Assembly: GCA_944472155.2 (NCBI GenBank)
Contig: OX235277.1
Coordinates: 32,560,804-32,624,803, forward strand
Length of the DNA stretch: 64,000 bases
Reading direction: 5' to 3'
Origin: Trichobilharzia szidati
Taxonomy: Eukaryota > Platyhelminthes > Trematoda > Strigeidida > Schistosomatidae
Of this stretch, positions 44,869-56,764 are shown piece by piece; positions within the stretch are counted from its first letter, which is position 1, and each line of letters starts with the position of its first letter. A model generated the notes under the pieces. It saw only the letters and a list, made by a program, of their open reading frames with translations, ran no database searches and was not told the origin of the DNA. The position numbers and the translations under genes are program-made.

Positions 44869-45091
44869 TTGTGTCTGTATTTACAGCATTTTGTGGTGTC
44901 CGACTAGTAGCCGCAATACTTGCTTCACTTTCAGTGTTCACATATCCTCGAAGTCGACTACTTATTCCAGAAAACAAAGATTTTTTCTGTTCTGAACTGA
45001 TAGCTGTACTGTATGGTGTTGTCGGCGGTATAAGTTGTTGATCTTCAGTACCTTCACCAGCTGTCTGTCCAGCTGTTCTATTGTTACGTGT
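44869..45091 (-). CDS. Exon 5: Ser/Thr-rich hinge
   Basis: 223 nt, 74 codons plus one base. Acceptor ACTGCCAG|ACACGT, donor GACACAA|GTAAGT. Unlike the other exons it is not coiled coil: it is rich in Ser, Thr, Gly, Asn and Pro (for example QLIPPTTPYSTAISSEQ and SRLRGYVNTESEASIAATSR). It separates the family-typical N-terminal coils from the longer C-terminal coils and is a likely flexible, phosphorylatable hinge. The leftover A joins AT of exon 6 to make Asn. Confidence 0.83.
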
Positions 45092-45279
45092 CTGGCAGTA
45101 TAAAAGAACATACTTGGTCATAAATTAAATTATCGTATCGAACTGACAATAAAAGGAAAGTAATCCTGTAAAGACCTTTTAAAGGCTACCAAAGCAGCCT
45201 TCTAACAATGACCAAAGAACGTTAGGATGTTTATTTCATTACACTTTTGAAATAATCAGTAAAATACGTTTTTACGAAC

Positions 45280-45505
45280 AACAAAATGGACAATGTTCCA
45301 GAGAGCATTTTCCAAGCGGATGCATGGTGCGGCCAATGTACTCAGCTCCACAGGAGTACGTGAACTGATATGTGCATGTTGGAGTATCCCAATGAAACAG
45401 TCTGTGTTTCACGTGTTGGCTGAATAATTCCTCACCAACAATATCGAACCTGACTAGCAAACAAAGAATGTAGTTGGGTTTACAGCTCAGCAGCAGAATT
45501 TTCAG
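45280..45505 (-). mobile_element. PLE GIY-YIG fragment, minus
   Basis: Encodes VRFDIVGEELFSQHVKHRLF and TCTYQFTYSCGAEYIGRTMH with YIGR intact, then stops. It is joined head-to-head at about 45505 to a plus-strand PLE tail. Confidence 0.75.
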
Positions 45506-45680
45506 TGGACTCAAGACACTGAAGCTCGTTTCAAAAGTTCTTCAAAGTCCTATACAAGATTCAGTCATACCTTTCGAAGGAAGTTAAATCAAGTATTAAA
45601 TCAAGTATCTGAGATCCAAAAGTTGAAACCAACGCCACGTATCCAAAAGAAGTGCTTCCAACCTTAGTATTTACCATAGT
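45506..45680 (+). mobile_element. PLE tail, plus, opposed to the fragment on its left
   Basis: Plus codons FKVLYKIQSYLSKEVKSSIK correspond to the FKVIYKI..LRF part of PLE tails; PTPRIQKKCFQP corresponds to LCIQKKFVQ. The part carrying YIG is absent on this side. Confidence 0.55.
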
Positions 45681-45988
45681 CGTCATCAACAGTCAATTCG
45701 CCTAACAGTTATTATCCAAACTTATCTTAAATTCCTGTTTTGTTATGAATATATCTCTAATCCCGATCTGTACTGTCTAATTTGCTTCCTGTTATTCGTT
45801 CTAATTTGCTCCTTAACTGGGAATGGTTCTGGAACCTTCTAACCCCTTTGCTACGCTCATCATTATCCGGCTTCTGATTATAAGCAGATCTACTGAACTG
45901 TTAATCTACTTAAATAGAATTTCAGCGACCCAATGACAAATGAAGCGAAATTTTAGCAAAATATTTTTAATTAAACAAAATAAACTAC

Positions 45989-46201
45989 CTGAAGTGAAAA
46001 CACTTTTCCTATTTTTCTAGATAGTATATCATTTTCAGCTTGAGATTCTTTTAGTCGTCGTTTAACTTTACGTATTTCTTCTTCAGCAAATCTCAGTTGT
46101 TCTGATAAGTCGGTTTCTCTTTCTCTAGCAGCTTCTAAATCTCGCACTATCTGATGGTCTTCAAATGAGGCTTCTCGTGATAATGACACACCTTGTCTAG
46201 A
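45989..46201 (-). CDS. Exon 4: DUF3166-like segment
   Basis: 213 nt, 71 codons, phase 0/0. Acceptor CTTTTAG|TCTAGA, donor CTTCAG|GTAGTT. After a short Ser-rich lead it encodes IVRDLEAARERETDLSEQLR, FAEEEIRKVKRRL, then a Glu/Asn helix. The order QL-FAEEE-(L/V)-RR-L is what I recall as the core of the SOGA/MTCL DUF3166 repeat. An earlier GT (AAAA|GTGTTT) could serve as a weaker donor, but would break the frame with exon 5. Confidence 0.87.
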
Positions 46202-46469
46202 CTAAAAGAAGACGAAAAGAAAAACTTGAGTTTATTGAAAACACTAATGAAGATTTCTTTTTTCTAACATTTTAAAAAATGTTACATGATTTTGAAAGTA
46301 GACATACTGATGGAGACTCCTGGCCTATGGCAAAGCAAATATTCTGCGAATGCATGGTTTTGAAATCGTAAAGAAACCTATCCGAGTGAATTGATTTCTT
46401 ATCGTAAATCATCGTAGTCTTGTAGTTCTTGAAATGGTAGTGCATTTAATGCTGGTTAGTGGAGGAATA

Positions 46470-46560
46470 AAGCACACATGCTTCGTTCTGTTCAGGACTT
46501 ATCATGGAACGTGTCTGCATCCAAATCAATATCGGTATTCTAAGTGAGACTCAGAAATTT
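46470..46560 (-). repeat. SM-alpha-type hammerhead SINE, decayed
   Basis: The complement of CATGCTTCGTTCTGTTCAGG then ACTTATCATG gives ATGATAAGTCC..GAACGAAGCATG, a hammerhead core with two changed bases. Confidence 0.45.
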
Positions 46561-47769
46561 AATACCAGTCGTTGTACACAGTGGCCATTATTCACTGAAA
46601 TGAAGAATCCTGATGAGCAACTACTTTTTCCACAAGGTATTATTTGTGGGTAATTCAGTAGAACTTGTCATTACGTATCTTTGATTTTATGAGACTATAT
46701 CTGTTATTCTGCCTTACAGACCTACTCCTTGATCAATACGTCAAAATGGCTTCTCGTGTTTCGAAACAACAATACATTCATTGAAAAATATGGCGGCTTG
46801 CTTAAGTCGCTAAGCTACTAAGTTTTTTCATCCATCAAAATGCATCGTATTAGTTCCACTTCGCTACTATTTTAATCTTCCAAATACATCCATGAATACC
46901 TATGTATGCCCAAAACAATTTGGAAATAGGTTTTAATCCTACCACTATGAATATTTTGAAAAGTTTTGTGGGGGATCATCAAGGTGTACCGGATCAAGCT
47001 CCAGAGAGAATAGTATTGCTTCATATTACATGATATCCATTACCTGCATTACTTGAAGACTCTGCACAAGGAGTAAATGCTATGCATCAAAACACGCTGA
47101 AAATTCTGAATACAAAAACTTCTTTTGAAGAAAAAAGTTGTTGTTATTATAATTACTATTCCATCTTACATTTCATATGAATAGGGATACAGAACAAACA
47201 TTTAGATAGCTTTGATTTCCTTCTACTGGAGGGCGCAGATAAGCATACTCTTAGGTGATACAAAGTCATAATAGTGGTGATTTCAGATAAAAGGATGGTA
47301 TTGAACTGATACCAGACGTAGAAATATTAAAAACACCTAACGTTAAAGGGTTATTTCATCCCATTCTTGGGTTTCCTGGAAGTTGACATACATTTAATCT
47401 GCTTGGCGATTCACAGGAAGTTTGTTTCTTTGTATGTACTTACAGTAAAGAATCAGTTTAAAATCTAAATGGATACCTTGAATGCTAGCTGAAGTGATGA
47501 TCTGGTCTCACGGTTTCCGGTATCATTCACAACACAACATTCAGTGTTAACTTCAAAGAAGTAAGCTCCCATAAGTTTCTATTAGTGATATATTCCTGCG
47601 TTATAATTACCATGACGAGCAATAGTTGTTCTAAGAGGTTCCATTAATACCTACATTGTTATTATTATTATCATTATTATCAACAACCAAATTCTTATTC
47701 TTTGTCTGACTTTCATGACATTTCATCTTTTGACTGTTTTAACAGTTCTTCACCGAATGCATATCCACT

Positions 47770-48075
47770 GAGTCATGAATGAGTGATTCCGAGAAAGAAA
47801 TATTTTCATCCAAGAAGTCATCACCAGAAGTTGTACAATCGCATTTATATCTTCCGGAAACTTACAGTAGTCTATTACTGAGTATTAGTAAATGTGGACC
47901 ACCTAGTGAACTCAGGCCACATAGTTGCATCAGAGTTGTACCTTAAGATAATCTACAAAGTGAGATCAAATGTTACAAGGGGTGTTAGGTTTTGGCATTT
48001 ACGTATGGCGTAGTCACTAGCTAGGCGCTGAACTCTATGTACAGAGAAAGTCTATTCACTCTCTTATTCTACCAT
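47770..48075 (+). mobile_element. PLE terminal repeat and GIY-YIG tail
   Basis: 47770-47890 matches the LTR-like end of the 31.6-35.8 kb PLE in the same strand sense (TGAGTCATGAATGAGTGATT, GTACAATCGCATTTATATCT). 47940-48070 reads LKIIYKVRSNVTRGVRFWHL in plus frame, as LKIIYKVRPNGTKCVRFRHL at 32150. The middle of the element is deleted. Confidence 0.7.
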
Positions 48076-48929
48076 GGTCTTAATCTCTCCCCTAATTATT
48101 CGCTTTTATTTTTAGTAATTAATTCAGTATCACTCTTACATGTTCCTTTTAGACATTCTCTTACCCTCTTCACACTTGACAAGCGGACACTAGATTACCT
48201 TACTTCTTATTTAATGAAAGTTTTAACCTTGTCAAATTTCAAACCTTTCCTGCTATGATTCTCAATATTTCATCTCTAAGGCGTTTGAGCATCTTTCACT
48301 TAAATTAGTAGCTTTAGTTATTCTCATGTTTCTCAGTAAATGTTGAAATCATTTCTCCCTTGAGTTTTAGAGGTGAGAAGTGCGTTTACTTGGAATGATG
48401 TCTTTCTCTTCAAACCTGACATACTTTGTTATAGTGATAATTTTTATTTTATGTTACTGGTTTACGCTTTATAAAATGTTTTCAGAGTGAATATTTGTCT
48501 CAAAAGTTTCTAAATTCTTATAACGGATTGAATTTGCTATTGTTCTCAGCTTTCTTTGTGTTAGTCTGTATGGCATACTAACTAATTTCTGTTGAATTGA
48601 CTTGTTTATCAGCAATTTGTGCTTCAAGTTATTTCTTTCCTTTAAATTCATTAAACGTCTCTGAATGACATTTTTACTGTTTTAATTGTTCACCTCTGTT
48701 CATTAGATAACTTTGGTCACTATGAAGGTAATGTGCTCATTTCTCAGTTACACTATTCATAGGATACTTCAAGAATAATAACAATAATAGACTTTTTCTG
48801 AGAAGGCGTTCTGTATACATTATACGGATTTCATAGCTTAATTCACTATAAAATCCCTAGATATTCTACAAAATTTCTGAGTTTCATTCTCATAGATAGT
48901 TTTCTACCTGAAAGCGCATTACTCTGAAA

Positions 48930-49400
48930 TAGATGTGGAGATCCACAAGCAGTAAGACATGAGCTTTGAATATTAATATCAAGCCAATGTTTCCAAATGA
49001 TTCAGAGACTTAGCGCATGGGATACGAAAAGCATTTCCATCAAGCTGAAGACTTTCATCTATATCTGCCTCCTTTGCTCGATAGCAAAGATGAGAAAGCC
49101 GGAAGGCAGGCAGTGAACCACCCAGCAAACCACTGTCTAACAAATATGCACAAGTAAAATCGAAACGGATTGGACACAATACACTGAAGAGACATACAGG
49201 TGACGTCGCACACCACACTGTCGAGTAGAACCAAAATGGGAAGTGAAAGTCACATGGAGGAGATCATATAAGGAGAAAATGAGAGCTTTTGAACAGTCGT
49301 GGATCCAGTTAAAAATGATGGCAAAGAATCGAATTCAATTGAGATGTTCGGCTGAAGCCCCATAAATCCATCAGAACCCAAGGGGTAAAGATTAATAATT
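48930..49400 (+). mobile_element. RTE/SR2 LINE 3' end
   Basis: Plus: FNINIKPMFPNDSET, then NRNGLDTIH with RDIQVTSHTT and the tail GGCTGAAGCCCCATAAATCC. 5'-truncated and full of stops. The minus frame open at 48979-49218 is a shadow. Confidence 0.65.
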
Positions 49401-50276
49401 GTGTTTGACCTAAAGCACTAGGCAATTTCTAGCTATTCTTTACTCTCAAATAAATTCACGAAATTACTGATCGATAGGTCAAGAAGTATTTGAAACAACT
49501 CATTAGGACATTTTTGAATAATTAATGCACTAATCATTAAAGTGAATCTGGTGCATTCCACTAAATGTAGAAATTAGTAGCTAAATAGCTTATGATAACT
49601 GTGTAGTCTGGTATAAGATCACTTTGGGATATTTCCCCTACTAACTTGATCTCAATTTTTTTCTGTAATATAGCTTAGAAAATAAGCATTCTTAGTAGTG
49701 AATTTATGTAACATCACTTTGTCTGTCTTTTGCTGCCAGGCATTTAAGTAAAGTTTACTTATAACGAAGAATAAACTGTTAACTGGCTTCCAGATTTAGT
49801 AACTGTTATTATTACTATTATTACTAATAATAAGGTCATTTTAAAATATAACAGCAATAATAAGGCAGAATAAATATATTATTTTATGTTTGTTGTGCCT
49901 ACAAGTAAATTCCACTTTTGCAGTTGCATGACTGATAATGTATTCTGTGCAAGACAGGGAGAGAGAACACCATGCAGAAGAAGTTCACTTGTTGTCGTTA
50001 AATACTTTTTGTTCCAAAAAACGAAAAATGTTGTTTTTCTGGTTTTCATTACCTTCTCCATAGAAAAAGCCTTCACCTTTTTTGACATTTAAACTATAGA
50101 CTATAAATAACCATTTACATATACTTTTTATTTAAAACACAATCAAGGAACCTCAGTGTTATTCTTTCTAAGAATTCATTTGATAAAAAGCTAGGTGATC
50201 GAACTACTTACAGTGTATTTTGTTAGAATAGCCTTTCTTATATCGATTAGTATTATTGATATGTAATGTATTGGTG

Positions 50277-50573
50277 TCAGGGACGATCATTAAAGGCAAA
50301 ACTCTTCAGATTCGAGCGGGGATTTTCTGTTGGAACATTGAAATTAATCCCAATCCCAAGACATTCAGTAGTCTGAATATTAACCTCCACCTGATTAGTG
50401 GCTTTTGAATGTATATCTGCAAATTTTAATGAGATGTAATAACTGGGTTGCACTGCGTCAGGGTAAAGTGAATTCTCATCGATGGTATTACTTGATTGCG
50501 ATGCTAATTCACTAACTGAAAAAAGTGAGAATACAAGGGTAACTGAATTTGAACTCAATGGATGAATGTTCAA
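50277..50573 (-). other. Unrecognised 98-codon ORF in intron 3
   Basis: The first eight codons are antisense to a SINE-A head. The rest (VSELASQSSNTIDENSLYPD, YISLKFADIHSKATNQVEVN, NVPTENPRSNLKSFAFNDRP) looks protein-like and has an AG (TTTTTTCAG|TTAGTG) and a GT (AATCAG|GTGGAG), but the resulting phase (1 in, 0 out) does not fit between exons 3 and 4. I do not recognise it. It may be chance, or an exon of a variant transcript. Confidence 0.2.
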
Positions 50574-50745
50574 CGAGCTGTCTTTTTAGCTTGATGGTGC
50601 CCAGTTCGATCTCTAGTGGGGTGGTGGGTAAGCACTGCTAAAAAATCCCAAACCAGGACGGAACAGCTTCCCAGAACTCTTTGGCTTTCAATTATTCTCT
50701 ACTTGATGTTGGTTCGCGATGAAATCTACATTGAAATAAACTACA
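50550..50745 (+). repeat. SINE-A, plus copy
   Basis: GGATGAATGTTCAACGAGCT (A box region), CCCAGTTCGATCTCTAGTGG (B box), CCAGGACGGAACAGCTTCCC, tail TTGATGTTGGTTCGCGATGA. One of the better preserved copies. Confidence 0.7.
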
Positions 50746-50868
50746 ATGGCTTATTTTTTATTCAGTACAATATTATAATCTTGTTGCTACCAGCAGAATA
50801 AAGAAGATGATTATTTCAAAACTTACACAAGTTAAAAATCAACTGAAGAAAAATTAGCTTGGGCTTAC

Positions 50869-50937
50869 CCTATTTTTGTCAGTAACTTGTAATGGTCCTT
50901 TGTCGAAAGCACCTTTTTCATTTTTCAACTTGTCGAA
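50869..50937 (-). CDS. Exon 3: short coiled-coil linker
   Basis: 69 nt, 23 codons, phase 0/0. Acceptor TTAACCAG|TTC, donor AATAGG|GTAAGC. It encodes FDKLKNEKGAFDKGPLQVTD followed by KNR. The exon finishes the helix of exon 2 and moves into a Gly/Pro-containing linker, so the coiled coil probably breaks here. Confidence 0.8.
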
Positions 50938-52297
50938 CTGGTTAAAAATAAAAAGGAAAGCAAAACACAATCGGTGATTATTTGTGGAAATCATCATTGT
51001 TTTAAAATTCCTACTGATTGATTATTTTGAACAGAAATGTTCAGTGCTTTTAGACATTTTGGGCATTGGCTTCCTGAGTTCGAGTCTCTTGGGGAGGCCA
51101 GTATATGCAGCTGATCATTCACAAAAAGGAAGAAAATGTGTGTTCCACATCCCACTGTTATCCATTATCAACCAGAAAATACCAGTATGAGTGGTTTAGA
51201 ACTACTCATGATTCGACAGAGTGAATAATAATATTTTGATGTATATTTTTTAATGGTTACTGACAATAATCCCAGTAATACTTAAATAAGTCAGTCTAAA
51301 ATGTGTGCAGCTGTGAGATGTATATATCGAAAGTGAAACAACAGTTTAAATAACAGTAATTTCTTCTGGATGGTATCTAACATTCCAGTAATTACATCGC
51401 ACTGTGCACTAACAACAATTTGTAAGTAGTGTATTGTGTTACTTTATCTGAAAAATCTGTAAGTAGTAGAGCGATGGATATAATGAAAAGAAAGGCGCAC
51501 AACCTGAATACTTTGTGGAAACTGGAGTTTCAGTTTAAGCTTATTATAATTTACCATTACTCGATTTAATTTCGCCAAATTAAACATCTTGTAGCGAAAA
51601 CGCATGCTTCACCGTTACAGTCGGTTCCCCTGCCTTCCTGGGCTGCATCTTCTGTAAAGGCGAGATAAACATCTGAGGCTTTCTGTGAGTTATTGAGACA
51701 TTTTTGCAGCTGCAGATAATGCAGCAGCCAGCAGTGAACCTGATGGTAGTGGAGATACTGGTGAGATGCCAAGGAAAAGTGGTCAACGATTGCATCATAT
51801 ATGCGAATGGGAAGAAGAAATAGAAGTCGCCAGCTGGACAGCTGGTGGTAGAGTTTGATAGACAGCAGTTTCTGATCACTGGGCTTGTATAAGAGAGGGA
51901 CGTACTAATTTTTGCACTGATACTGAGGCACCTACACTTGATAAACAGTCCCAGTAAAGATTTTTGGCGTCATGGTTTATCGAGAGCATTTCGGGAACCA
52001 TATCTCACAAACTACAACTGAGGAAAGCCTGACAACTTATGAAAATTGTAACAAGGGTGACTAAAAAGTTACTGAGTACGACAGTTCCCTGAAAGGAGGA
52101 TCGAAAAATAACCTCCTGGCAAAAACAAACTGAAGATTTGGAGAGTACGTCACACATTATACAACTTACAAATTCCCACCAGTAGAGTAGCGCCTACAGA
52201 ATAATGAAGTGTAAGGGGACGTTCTACTAATATACTACTCAGTAATTTCAATCCAAAAGATGAAGTTTTTAAACAAAATACGAATGATGTAACTTAC
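50938..52297 (-). other. Intron 2, with a compositionally distinct segment
   Basis: 51595-51895 is visibly richer in G and C than its surroundings and has two overlapping open minus frames (99 and 68 codons) that resemble nothing I know. No splice-phase argument makes it an exon. Otherwise empty. Confidence 0.6.
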
Positions 52298-52471
52298 CTC
52301 TAATTTAAGTCGTCCAAGTTCATTTTCAACAGCAATTCTTTTATTCTGTGATGTTTGTAATTCTTCATTTAACTGACGATTCTCCTCTTCATAATAAACA
52401 CGTTTCTCGTCCAATAAATCTAATTCACTATTTAAGCGAACACCAACTTCTTTGGCAATACGTAGTTCTTC
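52298..52471 (-). CDS. Exon 2: second conserved MTCL/SOGA coiled-coil block
   Basis: 174 nt, 58 codons, phase 0/0. Acceptor CATTTAG|GAAGAA, donor TTAGAG|GTAAGT. The peptide starts EELRIAKEVGVRLNSELDLL and ends ENELGRLKLE. The pattern of an acidic pair, a VRL..EL core, an EEEN turn and a closing NEL..LK follows the block that comes next after exon 1's helix in SOGA/MTCL proteins. The preceding intron is 11.2 kb, the longest in the window. Confidence 0.88.
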
Positions 52472-52564
52472 CTAAATGTACAGTGAAAAGAAAACAACCA
52501 CAGTATACTAGTCATGTCATAGTAGAAAATAATTTTCAGGTGTTCATTTACTTCCATTTGAATG

Positions 52565-52685
52565 GGTTCAAGTTAGACCACTAGATGACACTAGTTACAG
52601 AACCACTGAAAATCAATGGGTAGTAGCCAGCTGCTTCGTCCTAGTTAGAGACACCTCAGCTGGAAGTTCTGTGGATTTCAGCAGA
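52565..52685 (-). repeat. SINE-A, minus copy of an opposed pair
   Basis: CACTAGTTACAGAACCACTG, AGCCAGCTGCTTCGTCCTAG; the head is missing. It lies 94 nt from the acceptor of exon 2. Confidence 0.55.
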
Positions 52686-52804
52686 GAAGTCTTGACCAGT
52701 GAGGTCTATCAGGTCCTGCATAAGGACAAATACCCTCTAATGAAAATATCTGCTAGTAGTGATAAAATCATAGATTTGGTAAAGGCGGAATTCACCAGCC
52801 GCTA

Positions 52805-52990
52805 TATAGCGTTCCAGTGGCTGAATGGTCAATGAAATTGTCTTGTAACCGGAAGGTCCCAGGCTCGAACCTCGGTGAGTGAGTACTGCTGAAGATTCCG
52901 AAACACAGGGGAAAAATATCTGTCCAGTACTCCCTGTTGGTTCTCAGAGGTTCCGTAGCTGACATCAGTCCATGATCAAACCTAAAACAA
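52805..52990 (+). repeat. SINE-A, plus copy, best preserved head
   Basis: GTGGCTGAATGGTCAATGAA is a clear A box and GGCTCGAACCTC the B box. Then CTGCTGAAGATTCCGAAACA, ATCTGTCCAGTACTCCCTGT and tail TGACATCAGTCCATGATCAA. I used this copy to define the family. Confidence 0.75.
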
Positions 52991-54708
52991 GTCAAATCCT
53001 AACAAACTAACTCCTGATAATTGATAAAGTTTGTGAAAATTTTGCATACTGATATTGTAACTGTTTTGGTTTATGTATAGTTGGTAAGATCCAAGAAAAT
53101 ATAATGACATCATGTTATCCGGCCCACTTTGTTGTTTTCACTGTATTTAAATAGTGAATAAAAGTTAGTCGACAATAAAATAGTAATGTGCATAAATTCC
53201 CAAATTTCAAACTCCATACATTCAGACTTTTATGGTTGGGTAAATCAAAACGAAATCTTCTAAGATGTTTGAAAACACTGTAGGTTATAAGATAGCAATT
53301 AATATGACCACCATATTTTCTAGTTAGCTGGTTATGGTATGAGAAGGTAAATTAATTAACTAATCTCTGACTTCTTTCACTTCTCACGACTACTGAACAG
53401 AAAGCTAGTCCATCTATGTTTGATGAGAAACTCAGGTCTGTTCAGCAGTTGGTTGTCAAAGTTTAAACGACGGAGTCCTTAGTCCACAACTACACTGAAG
53501 ACTCCAGACTCCTTTCTTTAAACAGTTCAAGTGTTCTCTTAAATGTACACTTCAAAAATTTCTGGATCAAAAGTTTTTCGAGTGATTTTTCCTAAATGAT
53601 ATTTAACCCTAAATTCGACAAAATAATAACATAAACCAGTTGCTTTTTGTCAACTTCTCCATGACATTTATCTTATATAAGCAAACTACATATATCCGAT
53701 CAGACTACGTCATGGTCTGAACGCACACAGTCCAAGTGAATTTGTTCTGTATACACTTTGTAAGTGAAATATATTGTAATTTCAGTGATATTTAACTACT
53801 GTCTGTGTGTGTTTGAATATAAATGATTGTAGAAGTTGTTCCTGTCGCCAACGCATATTTAAAAGTATTTCTTATGGTATTTCTATTGCTATGTGACCAT
53901 CATCTAATAGCATTTTAGAGGAATTTATAAAAAGAGGATATAGTTAAGGTTTTGATGCTTATTGCCAGTCATTGGCACGGCGCATTTAGAATTTAGGAAA
54001 GCCTTCAACGATTTTAGGCAGTACCTATGATGTTTTTAAACCCTACTAATAGGATTCAGTCAACTCTAAAGGATGGAAAGCTAATGAAAATCTCTCTAGA
54101 AGGCAAACAAAATGGTCATTAATCTAAGTTAAATAACATTGGTGTAAACTGTAGTATACATTTTCTTTGTCATATGTCGTGGTGATAATAAAGCATTGTG
54201 ACAAGAAAAGAATGCTTCAGGAATGAATAATGAGTTATTTATGCAGATACTGTAAGCTAGAATAGAAAGTAATGTAATATATTCTACCTTTAAAAGGACA
54301 TTAGTAGTTTGGGGAGTAATGATTTCAGAGAACTAATGGCGATTTATGTATCACTGAAGAAGCTGCCAAAGATGAAACGCAGGGAGAACGTATAAACCCT
54401 TGGGATAATCCGATAAATATCCGGTAACGAAGAATTCATGTAAGGTTTACGAATTAGTCAATGTCTCTTGTACTGCATTCAAGTGAATACTGGCTCTGCC
54501 TTGATTAGTCTTGTTCTCCCCAGTGCCAGAAAATTCTAGAGAAACAATATAAGTAATCGGACAATGAAACTGACAAGTTCAAACAAGGGAATAAAAAGAT
54601 CCCAGATTACTCTTCTGGACAGTTTTCTAAGGGAGAGTGGAAATCAATCAACGGTCCAATTCTCAAATAAGTTGTAGTCACTACGAATTGTTGTTGTGCA
54701 CATATTTG

Positions 54709-54855
54709 ATTGCTTTAAGTTCCACCACGAACTGACATCATTTCGAAAACTATTCGAATCCAAGGAGTAATATAAAGTTGCTTCGTTTTGGTTACACACT
54801 CTGAAGTTGTACGCACCCAGGAACTTCAGGTTACAATGCGAACTGAATGGAAAAC
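54709..54855 (-). repeat. SINE-A, minus copy
   Basis: CCACCACGAACTGACATCAT, CCAAGGAGTAATATAAAGTT, head complement AACTTCAGGTTACAATGCGA. Confidence 0.55.
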
Positions 54856-55104
54856 TCACACTCCTGGAGCTACATATTGCGAATTGGTAGACATTTCAGT
54901 TCATAAGCTACTGAATTCATCCCAGTCTCTGAACAGTCAACATGAAGCCTAAAGGAAATACTATTGTTAATCCTTATTACGTTTACAGAATGTAATATTA
55001 TCCTTTTATTCCGCTGTCTTCTTTATAATGTGCAGCATGTAGAAGTGCGACAACTCCACCTGACAGACTTCTGGGCGAGCATATTAGTTCACTTTTTCCA
55101 AGAT

Positions 55105-55570
55105 CATTATTATTCATTCCTTGTGTTCTAAGTGGAACACTGGGGGACAGCGGCACATCTCCTTTCCACTATGCCTGTTTATTACCTTCAGCTTCATCCA
55201 CAACTGACAACAAGCTTTGATTTCGTCCTCACATGAGCTTCTCCATGTCACCCAACCCGTCACTTCTCATTTATGTTCCACTTGAAGGTCTCCGATTCTT
55301 TTCCATTACCTCTTACAAATTTGTTAAGCAAGAATTTGTCAGATAGTTCACTTCCCACCAGAGTTTTTAGTTGCTTATTCTTTCCGACCGTCTATCTGAC
55401 TTTCAGCATCCAGTAAGGATATCCGTTATTGAATATCCACAGGTTGCTGAAAATTTTCTGCATGATGCGTGAACCAAGTCTGTGAATCATATAGAAGCAT
55501 TCACTTGATATTATTGTTAAAAATTCGGATCTTATTCCTAGTGCTGAGAACTAAATATCTGCACAGGGAT
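55105..55570 (-). mobile_element. RTE/SR2 LINE 3' end
   Basis: Plus reads ATTATTATTCATTCCTTGTG then TTCTAAGTGGAACACTGGGG, the complement of the RTE 3' signature. The minus strand runs into ILYDSQTWFTHHAENFQQPV, the counterpart of LLYGSETWRVTKNISNRLQT at 5850. Stops throughout. Confidence 0.7.
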
Positions 55571-56599
55571 TTCGAAGTAAGCAGCAACTTTATTTTCTTT
55601 CTTGATCGTGACTGGTTTTCACATTCTCATGCATGCTGCCTGTCATAATTACTACTTATTACAGCAAAGTCAGAGTCAGAAACGTTAACTGTCCATTTAT
55701 ATGCTGAATTTTCGATAACCTTCCAAGAGGATCGCTATCTTTCAGTTCTCTTGAATATAAGAGATTAGAATTAAAAGTTCTTAAGCATTTTGTGTTCCTG
55801 TGTTTAGCCTTGTATAATGTGTGTGTACGAAATCCTGCAGTCCAGTTACAATTCACGTGATAATCAGTTAATTACCAATGTGTAAACCTATTTTTCTCTA
55901 TGGATACATATCAGACACAACAGGTGTTTGAACATCTGTATAATTCATTTGTTTTACTGCGATGAATGATCTTTCCCCTTCCCTTTTTTTCTAATAATAA
56001 ATAATTCTTCACGCATATGTATTTAAACAAATCTTTTTTCAAAAAATCTAAATTTGCGTATTCGCTGTATCCACTTACACAAAAAAGATGCATCCATTGG
56101 AAACTCAACCATCCTGTTCAATGTTCAATGTATTAATAACGATACTAAAGTCAGTTAAATTTAATTATAAAAATTTCAATACTTGAATACCTCAGTTCCA
56201 ACAAATAATTTGTCTTTATTTACCGTATATTTTTTCCAAAATTAAAAATGGAAATAGTTTAGTGGCTTAGTTGGTCGATTTGAATATTTCCTCATTTACT
56301 TCTAATAATTAGTGTTATCAATGCCATCGGAATGCTTTAACCTGGAAATTGGACAATGAACACTTTTTTCACTTACAGTAATGGTTAATTTTAAAAAAAA
56401 CTACTGTGGTGTAACATTTGTTTATCTCAGAAAGCATACAATGCTGTGGTATTATTTGAAGTTTGACATAGTGAACACAAATCACAAAGCTGTTGAGGCA
56501 GGTTTCGTAAAATGTTACAGCAGTAGAGGTAGACCTTTGATTATTATTCCAAAAAACCCTAATTATTTACATCTGTCGGCTTGCAGATAGAAGATTAGT

Positions 56600-56668
56600 T
56601 ACAGGTTTCATCACGAGTTGACACCAGTTAAAGGAACATTGGGAAACCAGGTGCATCAAGTCTGGTAA
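56600..56668 (-). repeat. SINE-A tail, minus, of an opposed pair
   Basis: GGTTTCATCACGAGTTGACA then AAGGAACATTGGGAAACCAG; only the tail half is present. Confidence 0.5.
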
Positions 56669-56764
56669 GAGGCCGGTTACTTACCTATGACACCTGCTGG
56701 CGTTTGGCCTATGTGGATATCGTAAATTGGCAGAAGCTGAAATTCATGAACCATTGAATCGGCT

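Larger units (their letters stand above)
46202..50868 (-). other. Intron 3
   Basis: Holds a hammerhead SINE relic, a PLE tail, an RTE tail, SINE-A and the unrecognised ORF at 50277. Unassigned: 46600-47760, 48080-48920, 49410-50270. Confidence 0.7.

Noticed and set aside
48469..48651. Basic 60-codon minus ORF (MNLKERNNLKHKLLINKSIQ) as an exon
   Set aside because: Its phase and splice context do not fit between exons 3 and 4, and the composition is what AT-rich sequence gives by chance.
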